From JBCCJA01 sp039045975 (GTDB lineage: Bacteria > Planctomycetota > Planctomycetia > Planctomycetales > Planctomycetaceae): a stretch of DNA of 36,920 nucleotides. Both the position numbers and the translations under genes were made by a program. The notes under the pieces were generated by a model that did not search any database, was not told the origin of the DNA, and saw only the letters and a program-made list of their open reading frames with translations. Location of the stretch: assembly GCA_039045975.1 (NCBI GenBank), contig JBCCJA010000039.1:1-36920 (forward strand). Direction: 5' to 3'. Shown piece by piece: positions 25,757-33,941 of the stretch; positions within the stretch are counted from its first letter, which is position 1, and each line of letters starts with the position of its first letter.

Positions 25757-25785
25757 GTATCGGCAGCCGCCCTCCGTCGGGCAAG
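25757..25785 (-). promoter_or_regulatory. Sigma70-type promoter of tRNA-fMet
   Basis: TTGCCC (-35, 25780-25785) and GATACT (-10, 25757-25762) are separated by exactly 17 bases on the minus strand. The -10 ends 13 bases before the mature 5' end of the tRNA, which suits a short leader removed by RNase P. Confidence 0.65.
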
Positions 25786-25900
25786 CGACGCGTCGCGATT
25801 GTCTGCGAGAGTCGCGACGTTGTGGCGGATCGGGCCGGTCGCGGCGGCTGTGCGGCGTCGCGGCCTATCGGGACGCCCCCGGTTGAGACACGCCGCCGGT

Positions 25901-25928
25901 TTGTGGCCGTTCCGGCCGGCTCTACACT
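25901..25928 (+). promoter_or_regulatory. Possible promoter of the peroxiredoxin gene
   Basis: TTGTGG (25901-25906) and TACACT (25923-25928) lie 16 bases apart, predicting a start near 25935 and a leader of about 55 bases before the ATG at 25990. The match is partial; no OxyR- or PerR-like site was recognised in the 246-base region between the tRNA and this gene. Confidence 0.4.
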
Positions 25929-25989
25929 CCGCGTCGAATTACGTCGCCCCGCCGCCGGTCGGGGCCCATCTCCCTACGAGTCGTCTGTC

Positions 25990-26562
25990 ATGTCCACGAT
26001 CAGCGAAGACATCTACGCCCCCGTCCGCGTCGGCCAACCCGCCCCCGATTTCGAAGTCCAGGCTTACGATCGGACGAACGACGGCAACGAAGAGGCGATG
26101 TTCCCGACCGTCAAGCTGTCGGACTTCGAGGGCAAATGGGTCTGCCTGTACTTCTATCCGCTCGACTTCACGTTCGTCTGTCCGACCGAGATCGTCTCGT
26201 TCAACAACAACGTCGAGGAATTCTCGGACCGCGACTGCGTCTTGCTGACCGCCAGCACCGACAGCGTCTACTCGCACAAGGGCTGGTGCGACTCGCACGA
26301 CGACCTCAAGGCGATGAAGCATCAGATGATCGCCGACACGTCGCACGCCCTGTCGGAAGCGTTCGGCGTGCTCGACTACGACAAGGGCATCGCGTACCGC
26401 GGCACGTTCCTGATCGACCCGAACGGCGTCGTCCGGTGGATGTCGGTCAACGACCTCGGCGTCGGGCGGAACGTGGATGAGGTGCTCCGGGTGCTCGACG
26501 CCCTGCAAACCGACAAGCTCTGCCCCTGCAACTGGAAGAAGGGCGAAGAAACGATCGACTGA
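25990..26562 (+). CDS. Typical 2-Cys peroxiredoxin (AhpC/Prx1 type)
   Basis: Reduces hydrogen peroxide and organic hydroperoxides; 190 residues, cytoplasmic. The peroxidatic Cys is in FVCPTEIVSF near residue 57 with the preceding PLDFTF, and the resolving Cys lies in the C-terminal DKLCPCNWKKGEETI, as in Prx1-type enzymes. ATG at 25990 (MSTISEDIYAPVRVGQPAPDF) begins at the family start; the open frame upstream overlaps the tRNA and is not coding. An AhpD-like partner follows after a strong hairpin. Confidence 0.95.
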   Translation: MSTISEDIYAPVRVGQPAPDFEVQAYDRTNDGNEEAMFPTVKLSDFEGKWVCLYFYPLDFTFVCPTEIVSFNNNVEEFSDRDCVLLTASTDSVYSHKGWCDSHDDLKAMKHQMIADTSHALSEAFGVLDYDKGIAYRGTFLIDPNGVVRWMSVNDLGVGRNVDEVLRVLDALQTDKLCPCNWKKGEETID

Positions 26563-26576
26563 GCGGGACCAAGATC

Positions 26577-26659
26577 AAAGCCCGAGCGATCACGCGAAGG
26601 GACGAGCGAGAAAACGACTTCGCCTGTTATTCGTCTCTTCGCGTGATCGCTCGGGCTTT
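26577..26659. terminator. 29-bp hairpin between ahpC-like and ahpD-like genes
   Basis: Arms 26577-26605 and 26631-26659 pair over 23 perfect bases, one G-U, then 5 more, around a 25-base loop. The right arm ends in GGGCTTTT, so it can act as an intrinsic terminator or attenuator after the peroxiredoxin gene. Part of the left arm recurs at 36777-36797, so it is also a member of a dispersed repeat. Confidence 0.85.
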
Positions 26660-26676
26660 TATGCCGAGACGACACG

Positions 26677-27258
26677 ATGCCGCAGGCCGATGACCTTATG
26701 GCGATCGCGCTCCGTTTGTTCGGTCGCGATTCGGAGGTTTTCTCACGGCTCGCGTGCAAACCCGCCTTGCTCGGCGACTTTCTGACGGCGTCTGAAGCGA
26801 CGCTGTTCGCGGATGCGGGGGAACTCACGCCGGGTCAACGGTTTCTCGTCGCACGGGCCGTGGCTTTGCACGGCGGGGCCGGCGGGCTCGACGTGCTGTT
26901 CGCGTCCTCCGGCGGCGGCGACGATCCCGACGCCGACCGCGACGACCTCGTCGCCCTGATCGCCGCCAACGCCGGTTACAACACCCTCTACAAATTCCGC
27001 GGTCTGACGGCAGGGCGTTTCGACGAGTTCCCCGCCAGATTTAAGCTGAAGACGTTTCGCACGACCCGCTTCGATCTCGCGACGGTCGAGCTGCTTTCGG
27101 TGGTCGTCAGCAGCCTCAACGCCTGCCAGCCCTGCGTCGCGGCACACACGAAGAAGGCCAAGGACCGCGGGCTGACTTACGCGGCGATCGACGAGGCGGT
27201 GCAGATCGCCGCGGCGGTCTCGATCGCCGCCGGTTTCTTGAAGACGACGGTTTCTTGA
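26677..27258 (+). CDS. Carboxymuconolactone decarboxylase/AhpD-like protein
   Basis: Protein of 193 residues. The AhpD active-site pattern is seen in LNACQPCVAAHTKKA near residues 148-162: a CxxC with His four residues on, preceded by acidic residues; the helical context (LIAANAGYNTLYKFRGLTAGRF) also matches. AhpD-type proteins act as disulfide reductants for AhpC. Directly downstream of the peroxiredoxin, it is likely its electron donor. ATG at 26677; the start lies 17 bases after the hairpin, without a clear Shine-Dalgarno. Confidence 0.9.
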   Translation: MPQADDLMAIALRLFGRDSEVFSRLACKPALLGDFLTASEATLFADAGELTPGQRFLVARAVALHGGAGGLDVLFASSGGGDDPDADRDDLVALIAANAGYNTLYKFRGLTAGRFDEFPARFKLKTFRTTRFDLATVELLSVVVSSLNACQPCVAAHTKKAKDRGLTYAAIDEAVQIAAAVSIAAGFLKTTVS

Positions 27259-27341
27259 AGACGACGGGCGCGGCGGCCGACTCGTGACGAATATCGCACT
27301 TCGGGTACGATCCGCCCGCCACACGACGTGACGGACCCCGC

Positions 27342-27905
27342 ATGAGCACCTACGACCCGGCCGACGACGAAGACGAGGACGACTTCGACGCCGGCGGCTA
27401 CACCGATTCCGACTCGGGCGGCGACGCCGTGCTACAGGCGACCGCCAGCGGCCGCCCCTGGGCGGCCCTGCGGCAGTTCAGCGTCTTCATGGAAAACCAG
27501 GTCGGGAACCTGGCCGAGCTGATGAAGTTCGTCGAATGCGACGACCTGAAGGTCGTCGCGGTGAGCATCACCGATTCGGTCGACTTCGGCGTGATCCGGA
27601 TGATCTTCAACAACTACGAGCGGGCCCACGAACGGCTGAGGCTGTCGGACTACACAGTCGCCGAGGCCGACGTGCTCGCGATCGAACTGCCCGACGAAGA
27701 GAGGCCGTTCCTTACCGTCACACGTCCGTTATTGCGGGCCGAGGTGTCGATCCACTACGCCTACCCGCTGATGTACCGCCGCAACGGTCACGGGGCGGTC
27801 GCGATGTACGTCGACGACCTCGACGCCGCGTTGAACGCGATCGAGCCGACCGGGCTAACGGTCATCACCGAACAAGACCTCGCCGACGACGGGAACCCCT
27901 ACTGA
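27342..27905 (+). CDS. ACT-domain protein
   Basis: Protein of 187 residues. An acidic, Asp-rich disordered tail (about 40 residues) is followed by two ACT-like repeats: RQFSVFMENQVGNLAELMKFVE...VVAVSITDSVDFGVIRMIF near 46-90 and AEVSIHYAYPLMYRR...AVAMYVDDLDAALNAIEP near 130-170. ACT domains bind amino acids and control enzymes; stand-alone double-ACT proteins with this layout are common in planctomycetes but have no assigned target. It is followed after 5 bases by a membrane protein gene. Confidence 0.85.
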   Translation: MSTYDPADDEDEDDFDAGGYTDSDSGGDAVLQATASGRPWAALRQFSVFMENQVGNLAELMKFVECDDLKVVAVSITDSVDFGVIRMIFNNYERAHERLRLSDYTVAEADVLAIELPDEERPFLTVTRPLLRAEVSIHYAYPLMYRRNGHGAVAMYVDDLDAALNAIEPTGLTVITEQDLADDGNPY

Positions 27906-27910
27906 GATCG

Positions 27911-29161
27911 ATGCGTCGGCTCCGCGAACCCGCCGCGAAGTTTGCAGGCTCGCCGGGCGGACGCGTCGTCTGGGGAGTCGTCAAATGGGGCCTCTGCGTC
28001 GCGGTGCTCTACGCCGTGTGGACGCACGCGGCGGGGACGTGGGCCCAGCGAGACCCCGACCAGCCGCTGACGATCCGCTGGGGCTGGATAGCGGTCTCCG
28101 CCGTCGCGTACGCGGTCAGTTGGATCCCGTCGGTCTGGTTCTGGGGCCGGTTCATGGCCCGGACCGACAAGATCCCGTCTTGGCCGCTCGTCGCGCGGGC
28201 GTACTACTGCGGACACCTCGGCAAATACCTGCCGGGCAAGGCGCTCGTCGTGATCATGCGGGGCCGGATGATGTCGGCCTGTGGCGTCCGGACCCGGTCG
28301 GCCGTCGTCGGCGTTTTTTACGAGACGATGATGATGATGGGGGCCGGGCTGGCGGTCTCGGCGGCGCTCGTGCCGGCGTGGATCGAGGCGGGCGACCTCG
28401 GCTCGATCGATAATCCTCAGCTCGCCGCCTGTGTCGACGCGATCGTCGCGGTCGTCGACGGCCTGCCCTCACACCCGGTCTGGCCGCTGCTGGGGGTCGT
28501 CGCCGTTTGCGCCGCCGTGGTCTGGCCCGCGACGTGGGCGATGAACGTCGTCGCCGCGAAGATCCTGCCGAAGGTCGCGGACGACGACACCCCGCCCGCG
28601 GCCGACCCGCCCGAAAAGTTCCGCGGCGTGACGCCGGCGTTGGTCGGCGGCGGCATGGCGGCGTTTTTCGTCGCGTGGCTCGTGCAGGGCGTGAGTCTGT
28701 GGGCGTCGCTGTGTGCGGTCGGCGTCGATGCGTCGCTGGCGGACTGGGCGACGTGGACGGCCGTCGCGGCGGCGTCGACGTCGGTCGCGTTCGCGATGAT
28801 CTTCGCGCCCGGCGGCATCGGCGTCCGCGAGGGCCTGCTGATGGCATTGATGAAGCCGCTGCCGATGGTCGGGGCGACCCCGGCGGTCGCGGCCGCGGTC
28901 GTCTGGCGGCTCGTCGGCGTGGTGGTCGAACTCGTCGTCGCGTCCGTGCTGTTTTTCGCGTTGCGTGGTGGTGACCGGTCCGAGCCGGCCGCGAACGCTT
29001 CCGCGGGCGAGACGCCCGGGCTCACCGAAATTGACGGTGACGCGACCCGGCCCGTTCGCGATAGTAACCCGATCGCATCATCCGTCGCCGATGCGTCCGG
29101 CCCGGCCGTCACTGTCGACCCGCCGGGCCTCGTCGCCGCCGAGCGACGCCCCGACGCATGA
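27911..29161 (+). CDS. Flippase-like integral membrane protein (lysylphosphatidylglycerol synthase TM / UPF0104 family)
   Basis: Protein of 416 residues with about eight membrane helices. The family motif HLGKYLPGKALVVIMRGRMM near residues 99-118 and the APGGIGVREGLL motif near 303 are clear. Related membrane domains are thought to move lipid-linked substrates across the membrane. The final 70 residues are hydrophilic and probably disordered. It starts at ATG 27911 within a longer open frame, 5 bases after the ACT gene, and is followed 49 bases on by a polyprenyl-phosphate-type glycosyltransferase, so a role in glycan-lipid export is likely. Confidence 0.87.
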   Translation: MRRLREPAAKFAGSPGGRVVWGVVKWGLCVAVLYAVWTHAAGTWAQRDPDQPLTIRWGWIAVSAVAYAVSWIPSVWFWGRFMARTDKIPSWPLVARAYYCGHLGKYLPGKALVVIMRGRMMSACGVRTRSAVVGVFYETMMMMGAGLAVSAALVPAWIEAGDLGSIDNPQLAACVDAIVAVVDGLPSHPVWPLLGVVAVCAAVVWPATWAMNVVAAKILPKVADDDTPPAADPPEKFRGVTPALVGGGMAAFFVAWLVQGVSLWASLCAVGVDASLADWATWTAVAAASTSVAFAMIFAPGGIGVREGLLMALMKPLPMVGATPAVAAAVVWRLVGVVVELVVASVLFFALRGGDRSEPAANASAGETPGLTEIDGDATRPVRDSNPIASSVADASGPAVTVDPPGLVAAERRPDA

Positions 29162-29210
29162 GGCCGACGCCCGCACCCCGGCACGAAGCCCGTCCCGCCC
29201 GAGACATCCC

Positions 29211-30221
29211 ATGACGAACCCGACCCAAGGCGACGGCCCGGCCCTCTCGGTCATCGTGCCCGTTTACAACGAGGTCGAAAGCCTCAAGCCGCTCCGCGAG
29301 GAGCTCGCCGCCGCCTGCGGCGGGGCCGAGATCGATTACGAGTTGATCTTCGTCGACGACGGCTCGTCGGATGGTTCGTGGCGACTGATCGAGGAGCTGT
29401 CGGAGGCCGACGGCCGCGTCCGCGGCATCCGCTTCCGCCGCAACTTCGGTAAGGCCGCGGCCCTGACCGCCGGCATGCGCGACGCCCGCGGCGAACGCAT
29501 CCTGATGATGGACGCCGACCTGCAGGACGACCCCGCCGAGATCCCGCGGATGATGGCGGTCATGGACGACGGGGCCGACGTCGTGAACGGCTGGAAAATC
29601 CGTCGCCTCGACCCCTGGCATAAGACGTACCCGTCGAAGGTCTTCAACGGCATGGTCGGCTCCGTCACGGGGCTGCACCTGCACGACCACAACTGCGGAC
29701 TGAAGCTGTTCACGGCCGAGGTCGCGTCCGAGATCCGCATCTACGGCGAGCTGCACCGCTTCATCGCGGTCCTCGCCCACGCCCGCGGGTTTCGCGTCGA
29801 AGAGCTCGCCGTCAACCACCGGCCCCGCGAGTTCGGGCACTCGAAATACGGCGTGAAGCGGTTCCTCCGCGGCACGCTCGACCTGATCACGGTCGCGTTC
29901 CTGGTCACGTTCCGGCAGCGGCCGCAGCATTTCCTCGGCGCGATCGGGCTCGGCTGTTTCGGGCTCGGGGCTGTCGGCATGAGCTATCTCGCGGCCGTTT
30001 GGGTGCTCAACGCCGTCGGGATCGTGCCGTCCGACCCGATCGGCGGCCGGCCGTTGCTGACGTACTCGGTGACGGCGGTCGTGCTCGGGGCGCAGGCGAT
30101 TTCGCTCGGCCTGCTGGCCGACCTCGTCGTCGCGTACACGTCGAAGGACCGCGACGCGTTCAGCATCGCCCAGGAGACCGACTCCGACGACGGCGAAGGC
30201 CCGGCGACGATCGCGATCTGA
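29211..30221 (+). CDS. GT2 glycosyltransferase, dolichol/undecaprenyl-phosphate sugar synthase type
   Basis: Protein of 336 residues. The GT-A fold begins with LSVIVPVYNEVESLKPL, with FVDDGSSDGSW, NFGKAAALTAG and the metal/nucleotide motif MMDADLQDDP, all typical of DPM1/ArnC-like enzymes that load a sugar onto a polyprenyl phosphate. FGHSKYGVKR lies near the end of the catalytic domain, and two helices (HFLGAIGLGCFGLGAVGMSYLAAVWVL and VVLGAQAISLGLLADLVVAY) anchor it. ATG at 29211 is selected; the open frame before it is not conserved-looking. Neighbouring flippase-like protein suggests a common pathway. Confidence 0.93.
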   Translation: MTNPTQGDGPALSVIVPVYNEVESLKPLREELAAACGGAEIDYELIFVDDGSSDGSWRLIEELSEADGRVRGIRFRRNFGKAAALTAGMRDARGERILMMDADLQDDPAEIPRMMAVMDDGADVVNGWKIRRLDPWHKTYPSKVFNGMVGSVTGLHLHDHNCGLKLFTAEVASEIRIYGELHRFIAVLAHARGFRVEELAVNHRPREFGHSKYGVKRFLRGTLDLITVAFLVTFRQRPQHFLGAIGLGCFGLGAVGMSYLAAVWVLNAVGIVPSDPIGGRPLLTYSVTAVVLGAQAISLGLLADLVVAYTSKDRDAFSIAQETDSDDGEGPATIAI

Positions 30222-30301
30222 CGGGGCGATTTTTCGGGACAAACGGCCCTCGTCGACGGTACGATAAGGCGTGGAAAAGTTCCCGGGACCGGAGTCGCGC
30301 T

Positions 30302-30541
30302 ATGTCGGACCGTAAGGATGTCATCGCCTACGGCGATCGCGGGGATCTCGGTACGACCGGGATCGACGAGGCCGGTCTCCGCATCACGGGCGAGAATTCG
30401 CTCGAGGACACGCAGCGCCCGGTCGCCGACCCCGAGGCTGCGAACACGAAGCGGTGCTGCGACGACGAGCGGGAGTTGCTCAAAAACCGCTTCGACCTGC
30501 CACGGCCGCCCGCGTCGGGCGACGGCGCCGCCCCGAAGTGA
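30302..30541 (+). CDS. Small protein of unknown function
   Basis: A 79-residue hydrophilic protein, acidic overall, beginning MSDRKDVIAYGDRGDLGTTG and containing a vicinal Cys pair (KRCCDDERELL). A good Shine-Dalgarno (GGAG, 7 bases before the ATG) supports translation, unlike most starts in this window. No membrane helix or signal peptide. It lies 80 bases downstream of the glycosyltransferase and is convergent with the GT-C gene, 7 bases apart. No family recognised. Confidence 0.55.
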   Translation: MSDRKDVIAYGDRGDLGTTGIDEAGLRITGENSLEDTQRPVADPEAANTKRCCDDERELLKNRFDLPRPPASGDGAAPK

Positions 30542-30548
30542 TTCGGTC

Positions 30549-32846
30549 TCAGTCGGGATCGGCGACCTCGTAAACGACCACCCGGGCGACCGGCTGGCCG
30601 TTTCGCAGCGGGCCCAGCCACGATTCGAGCAGCTCCCGCCTGGCGGAGTCGCGTTCGGCCGCTGGCATGACCGCGGTGACCCGTTCTTCCGCCAAGACGC
30701 CCGCCGTGACGAGCCTGTCGAATAGCCCGGGGGTGACCTCTTCCCAAAAGCCGTACGTCGTGCCGTACCGCACGACCTCGCCCCAATCGACGATGACGTG
30801 CGTCACGCCGCGCCGACGGAAGTTCGCCCGAATCTCTTCGGCCGACAACGGGACGCCTTCGCCGGCGGTCGAACCCTCCGTGCCGAACACGTCGGCCACG
30901 AACAGCGAGCGGTCGAAGACGGTGTTGTAGAGGACCGGCTTATTCGCCTCTAACGTCGCCGCCTCGCCGACGAGTAGCGGGACAGCGTCGTCCGGCAGTG
31001 CGTTAACGGCTTCGATCGCGGGTGCGAACTTTAAGATCGCTTTGTGCAGCGACGGCAGGTCGGCCAGGAACGCGTTGTTGCCGCACAGAGGCGTCGTGAT
31101 GAACGCGAAGTTGTACAGAATGTTCAACCCGAGCACGGCTCTGGCCGCGACCCGCGGCACCCGCTCGTGAGACAAGCCGAGGGCCGCGAGGACGGCGAGT
31201 ATCGGCATCATCGGCAGCCAAAAGCGGTCGATCCGGTGGGTCAACGCCCACCAGGCCACATAGAGATAAACGGCAAAAATTAAGAGCCCCCATCGCCGCG
31301 GGTCTTTGCCGAGGGCGAATAGCCCGAGCGGCACGCCCGCGAGCATCAGCCCGCTCTGCCAATCGCTGCCGACGAACACGCCGCGGAGGTCGGTGAAGAA
31401 ATTGAGCGGGTTATGATGCGGCGGGCTGTGCGCCGCCTTCCACTTCGCGTCGAGCACCGCGTCCCAGTCGCGTCCACCGAAGACGTCGTATAGTAGCGGA
31501 TAAACGGGGTTGCCGGTCTCGACCCAATTCTTGATCAGCCACGGCCCGAAGGTCAGGGCGACGCCCAGCCCGAACGGGACGAGTGCTTTAATAAAACCAA
31601 CAAGGCGAGCGGTGGGCGTGAGCCCTCCGGTTGATGGGGAGTCGGGCCCCAAACCTACCGGAGGGCTGACGCCCACCGCTCGCCATTGAATGACTGCGAT
31701 CGCGACGGCGGCAGGAATCGTGACCTGGACCAGGCCGGGGTATTTGCAGGCGGCGGCAGAGCCGGCGGTCAGGCCGGTGATGAGGCACATGCCGAATCGC
31801 CGTCGCGGTGATGTCGACATAGGGCCCGAGGCCGAAGTCACCACACAGAGGACGGTCGCCGCGGTGAAGAAGTTGAGTGCACCTTCGACGTACGCGATCG
31901 TTGAAAGTCGGTGAGTCCAAGGGGCTGTGATATAGGTGAGCGCCGCGAGAGACCCGACGGCCCGTCCTGCGATTGCCGTCCCGATTTTGTGGCAACAGAC
32001 GGCCGTCGCGAGACCGAACAGGCAGAGCACAACCTTGGCCGTCGCCGGCCGATCTTCCTTCGCGGGCGTGAACAGCTCGGTGACACCCTCCTTCATCGCC
32101 TCCAAGGAGAGCATCTCTGTTAAAAAGGGAAAGCTCGTATAAACGTTGTGTGCCAGGAAGCCCACGCGGCCGCGTTCGAGAAACTCGCTCGGACCTCCGA
32201 GGTGATACTCGCGAACGTCGAAGTCGTATGACGGCAAGCTCGCGCCGGCGAGCGCCAGAACTATGAATGCGGCCATAACACTGGTTGACAGTGTCGCGGG
32301 GCGCTCGGGTTTGCGATTTATCGAAAAGCTATAAAGTTTCAATTTCCACGACATCAAGCCGATCGCCGAGGCGACGAGCATGGCTGCTATTGATAATCGG
32401 CCGGTAAAGCCGGCGGATGCGGTTGCGAGAACGGCCGTGGCGTACAGGCCGGTCCCGACGGCGCACCCCAGGGGGATCCGGGCAGATTGATCTTCGCCGG
32501 TCACGGACTTTCGCCCTGCGTAGAGCAGAAGATCGACAATACACGTGCCGATTATGAACGCCGGCGACCAGATGAAGATTGTCGAAGCGAAGATCACGAA
32601 GCGTTGCGGCAGGTATCTTAATCCGCTCGGCACGCCGCCGGTCGCCTCGGCCTCTTCGACCGAGGTCGTGTCGAACCACGAAGCGACGATCTCCGGCAGT
32701 TGCAGCCAAATGTTGAGGCGGGTCCAGTCGCCGTTGTTGTCGGGCGGCGACGTGTGGAACAGGACCGTCGCGACGACCAGCCACGCGACCGCGATCGCGG
32801 GGAAGTAAGTCGCGAGCGGGCCGCGGGGTTCCGGCCGTCCGCTCAC
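30549..32846 (-). CDS. Large GT-C-type integral membrane protein, putative glycosyltransferase
   Basis: Protein of 765 residues with about twelve membrane helices and a C-terminal soluble domain of about 150 residues. A first-loop acidic pair (YDFDVREYHLGGPSEFL) followed by FLAHNVYTSFPFLTEML matches ArnT/PMT-like GT-C enzymes, which use polyprenyl-phosphate sugars; the pattern is typical of planctomycete homologues. The GTG start at 32846 overlaps the nadC stop (GTGA). An 81-base palindrome at 31604-31684 is read in frame as 27 extra residues in the loop between two helices. The donor could be made by the GT2 enzyme nearby; the acceptor is unknown. Confidence 0.82.
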   Translation of the reverse strand: MSGRPEPRGPLATYFPAIAVAWLVVATVLFHTSPPDNNGDWTRLNIWLQLPEIVASWFDTTSVEEAEATGGVPSGLRYLPQRFVIFASTIFIWSPAFIIGTCIVDLLLYAGRKSVTGEDQSARIPLGCAVGTGLYATAVLATASAGFTGRLSIAAMLVASAIGLMSWKLKLYSFSINRKPERPATLSTSVMAAFIVLALAGASLPSYDFDVREYHLGGPSEFLERGRVGFLAHNVYTSFPFLTEMLSLEAMKEGVTELFTPAKEDRPATAKVVLCLFGLATAVCCHKIGTAIAGRAVGSLAALTYITAPWTHRLSTIAYVEGALNFFTAATVLCVVTSASGPMSTSPRRRFGMCLITGLTAGSAAACKYPGLVQVTIPAAVAIAVIQWRAVGVSPPVGLGPDSPSTGGLTPTARLVGFIKALVPFGLGVALTFGPWLIKNWVETGNPVYPLLYDVFGGRDWDAVLDAKWKAAHSPPHHNPLNFFTDLRGVFVGSDWQSGLMLAGVPLGLFALGKDPRRWGLLIFAVYLYVAWWALTHRIDRFWLPMMPILAVLAALGLSHERVPRVAARAVLGLNILYNFAFITTPLCGNNAFLADLPSLHKAILKFAPAIEAVNALPDDAVPLLVGEAATLEANKPVLYNTVFDRSLFVADVFGTEGSTAGEGVPLSAEEIRANFRRRGVTHVIVDWGEVVRYGTTYGFWEEVTPGLFDRLVTAGVLAEERVTAVMPAAERDSARRELLESWLGPLRNGQPVARVVVYEVADPD
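31604..31684. repeat. Palindromic repeat inside a coding region
   Basis: Arms 31604-31631 and 31657-31684 are complementary at 27 of 28 positions around a 25-base loop that itself has GGGG/CCCC ends. The right arm is repeated exactly at 33838-33865. The element is 81 bases long, a multiple of three, and keeps the surrounding frame open. Confidence 0.93.
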
Positions 32847-33802
32847 GTTTCGGCCCAGTCGAAGCCGAGGTCGAGGGCGGTCGCCGAGTGGGTCAGGGCG
32901 CCGACGCTGATACGTTCGACCCCCGTCTCCGCGATCGGGCGGACCGTCTCCAGGTTCACGCCGCCGGAGGCCTCGAGCAGGACCGGGAGCCCGGAGTCGT
33001 CGCGGATTTTGACCGCGTCACGCAACACGTCGGGCCGCATGTTGTCGAGCAGGACGATGTCGGGCCGGGCCGGCAGCACGGCCCGGAACTGGTCGAGGGT
33101 GTCGACCTCGATTTCGAGCGGCAGGGGTCTGCCGGCGGCGTCGACGCACTTCGGTCGGACGACGTCGGTCAGCCAAGATCCGAGGTCGGCCGTGGCGACG
33201 CCGGCGGCGGCGAGGTGGTTGTCTTTGATCAACACCCCGTCGTAGAGGCCCATGCGGTGGTTCGTCCCGCCGCCGCAGCGGACGGCGTATTTTTCGAGGA
33301 CCCGCCAGCCGGGGGTCGTCTTGCGGGTGTCGAGGATGACGGCGTCGGTCCCGGCGACGGCGTCGACGTAGCGGCGGGTCAAAGTCGCGATGCCGGAGAG
33401 TCGCTGGAGGAAGTTGAGGATCGTGCGTTCGGCCACGAGCAACCCGCGTAAGTCACGGCTCACGGTCGCGAGGCGTCCGTCCGCGTCGAAAGGATCGCCG
33501 TCTCGGATGCAGAGCTTGATCTCGGCCGCCTGGGATTCCCAGGCGGCGATGTCCCGCAAAACCTGTTCGATCAAAGGCAGGCCGGCTGCCACACCCGGCC
33601 GGCGGCCGCAGATGTGCACGCGACCGACGGTCTCCGCCGGGATAGTGGCTGCCGTGGTGATGTCCGCATCGACGGCCCCGTCGTCGCTGTAGTCACCGAG
33701 GTCTTCAGTGAGTGCGGCCGAGATGAGTCTTTCCGCGGCCGCGGACTCGGCACGGCCCCAGTACGGGTTTTCGCTTCCGGTCGGTCCGTCCTGAGTCGTC
33801 AT
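32843..33802 (-). CDS. nadC: Nicotinate-nucleotide pyrophosphorylase (quinolinate phosphoribosyltransferase)
   Basis: Makes nicotinate mononucleotide from quinolinate and PRPP in NAD biosynthesis; 319 residues. FLQRLSGIATLTRRYV, D-T-R-K-T-T-P-G-W-R, V-R-C-G-G-G-T-N-H-R-M-G-L, IKDNH, EIEVDTLDQ and LLDNM are the usual active-site stretches in the usual order. ATG at 33802 (MTTQDGPTGS) is chosen; the open frame continuing to 34240 is antisense to the kinase gene. Downstream overlap GTGA couples it to the GT-C gene, though no functional link is apparent. Confidence 0.95.
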   Translation of the reverse strand: MTTQDGPTGSENPYWGRAESAAAERLISAALTEDLGDYSDDGAVDADITTAATIPAETVGRVHICGRRPGVAAGLPLIEQVLRDIAAWESQAAEIKLCIRDGDPFDADGRLATVSRDLRGLLVAERTILNFLQRLSGIATLTRRYVDAVAGTDAVILDTRKTTPGWRVLEKYAVRCGGGTNHRMGLYDGVLIKDNHLAAAGVATADLGSWLTDVVRPKCVDAAGRPLPLEIEVDTLDQFRAVLPARPDIVLLDNMRPDVLRDAVKIRDDSGLPVLLEASGGVNLETVRPIAETGVERISVGALTHSATALDLGFDWAET

Positions 33803-33837
33803 GCGATTACGATAACGGGGAAGTTGCTCGTTGACCC

Positions 33838-33865
33838 ACCGGAGGGCTGACGCCCACCGCTCGCC
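33838..33865. repeat. Exact copy of the 31657-31684 repeat arm
   Basis: All 28 bases match the right arm of the palindrome inside the GT-C gene. It lies in the 139-base divergent gap between nadC and the kinase gene. A second palindrome, CCCCGGGCTGACGCCGCGGGG-like in its ends, follows near 33898-33917, and AGAAC-TTGCC-GTTCT forms a dyad at 33866-33880. Confidence 0.95.
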
Positions 33866-33941
33866 AGAACTTGCCGTTCTTCTTCGATCGGACTTATCCC
33901 CGGGCTGACGCCGCGGGGCTCGCTTTTGTTTGTTGTTCGCT

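Noticed and set aside
28965..29210. N-terminal extension of the GT2 glycosyltransferase
   Set aside because: The extension overlaps the flippase-like gene and is Pro/Arg-rich; the glycosyltransferase fold begins after ATG 29211.
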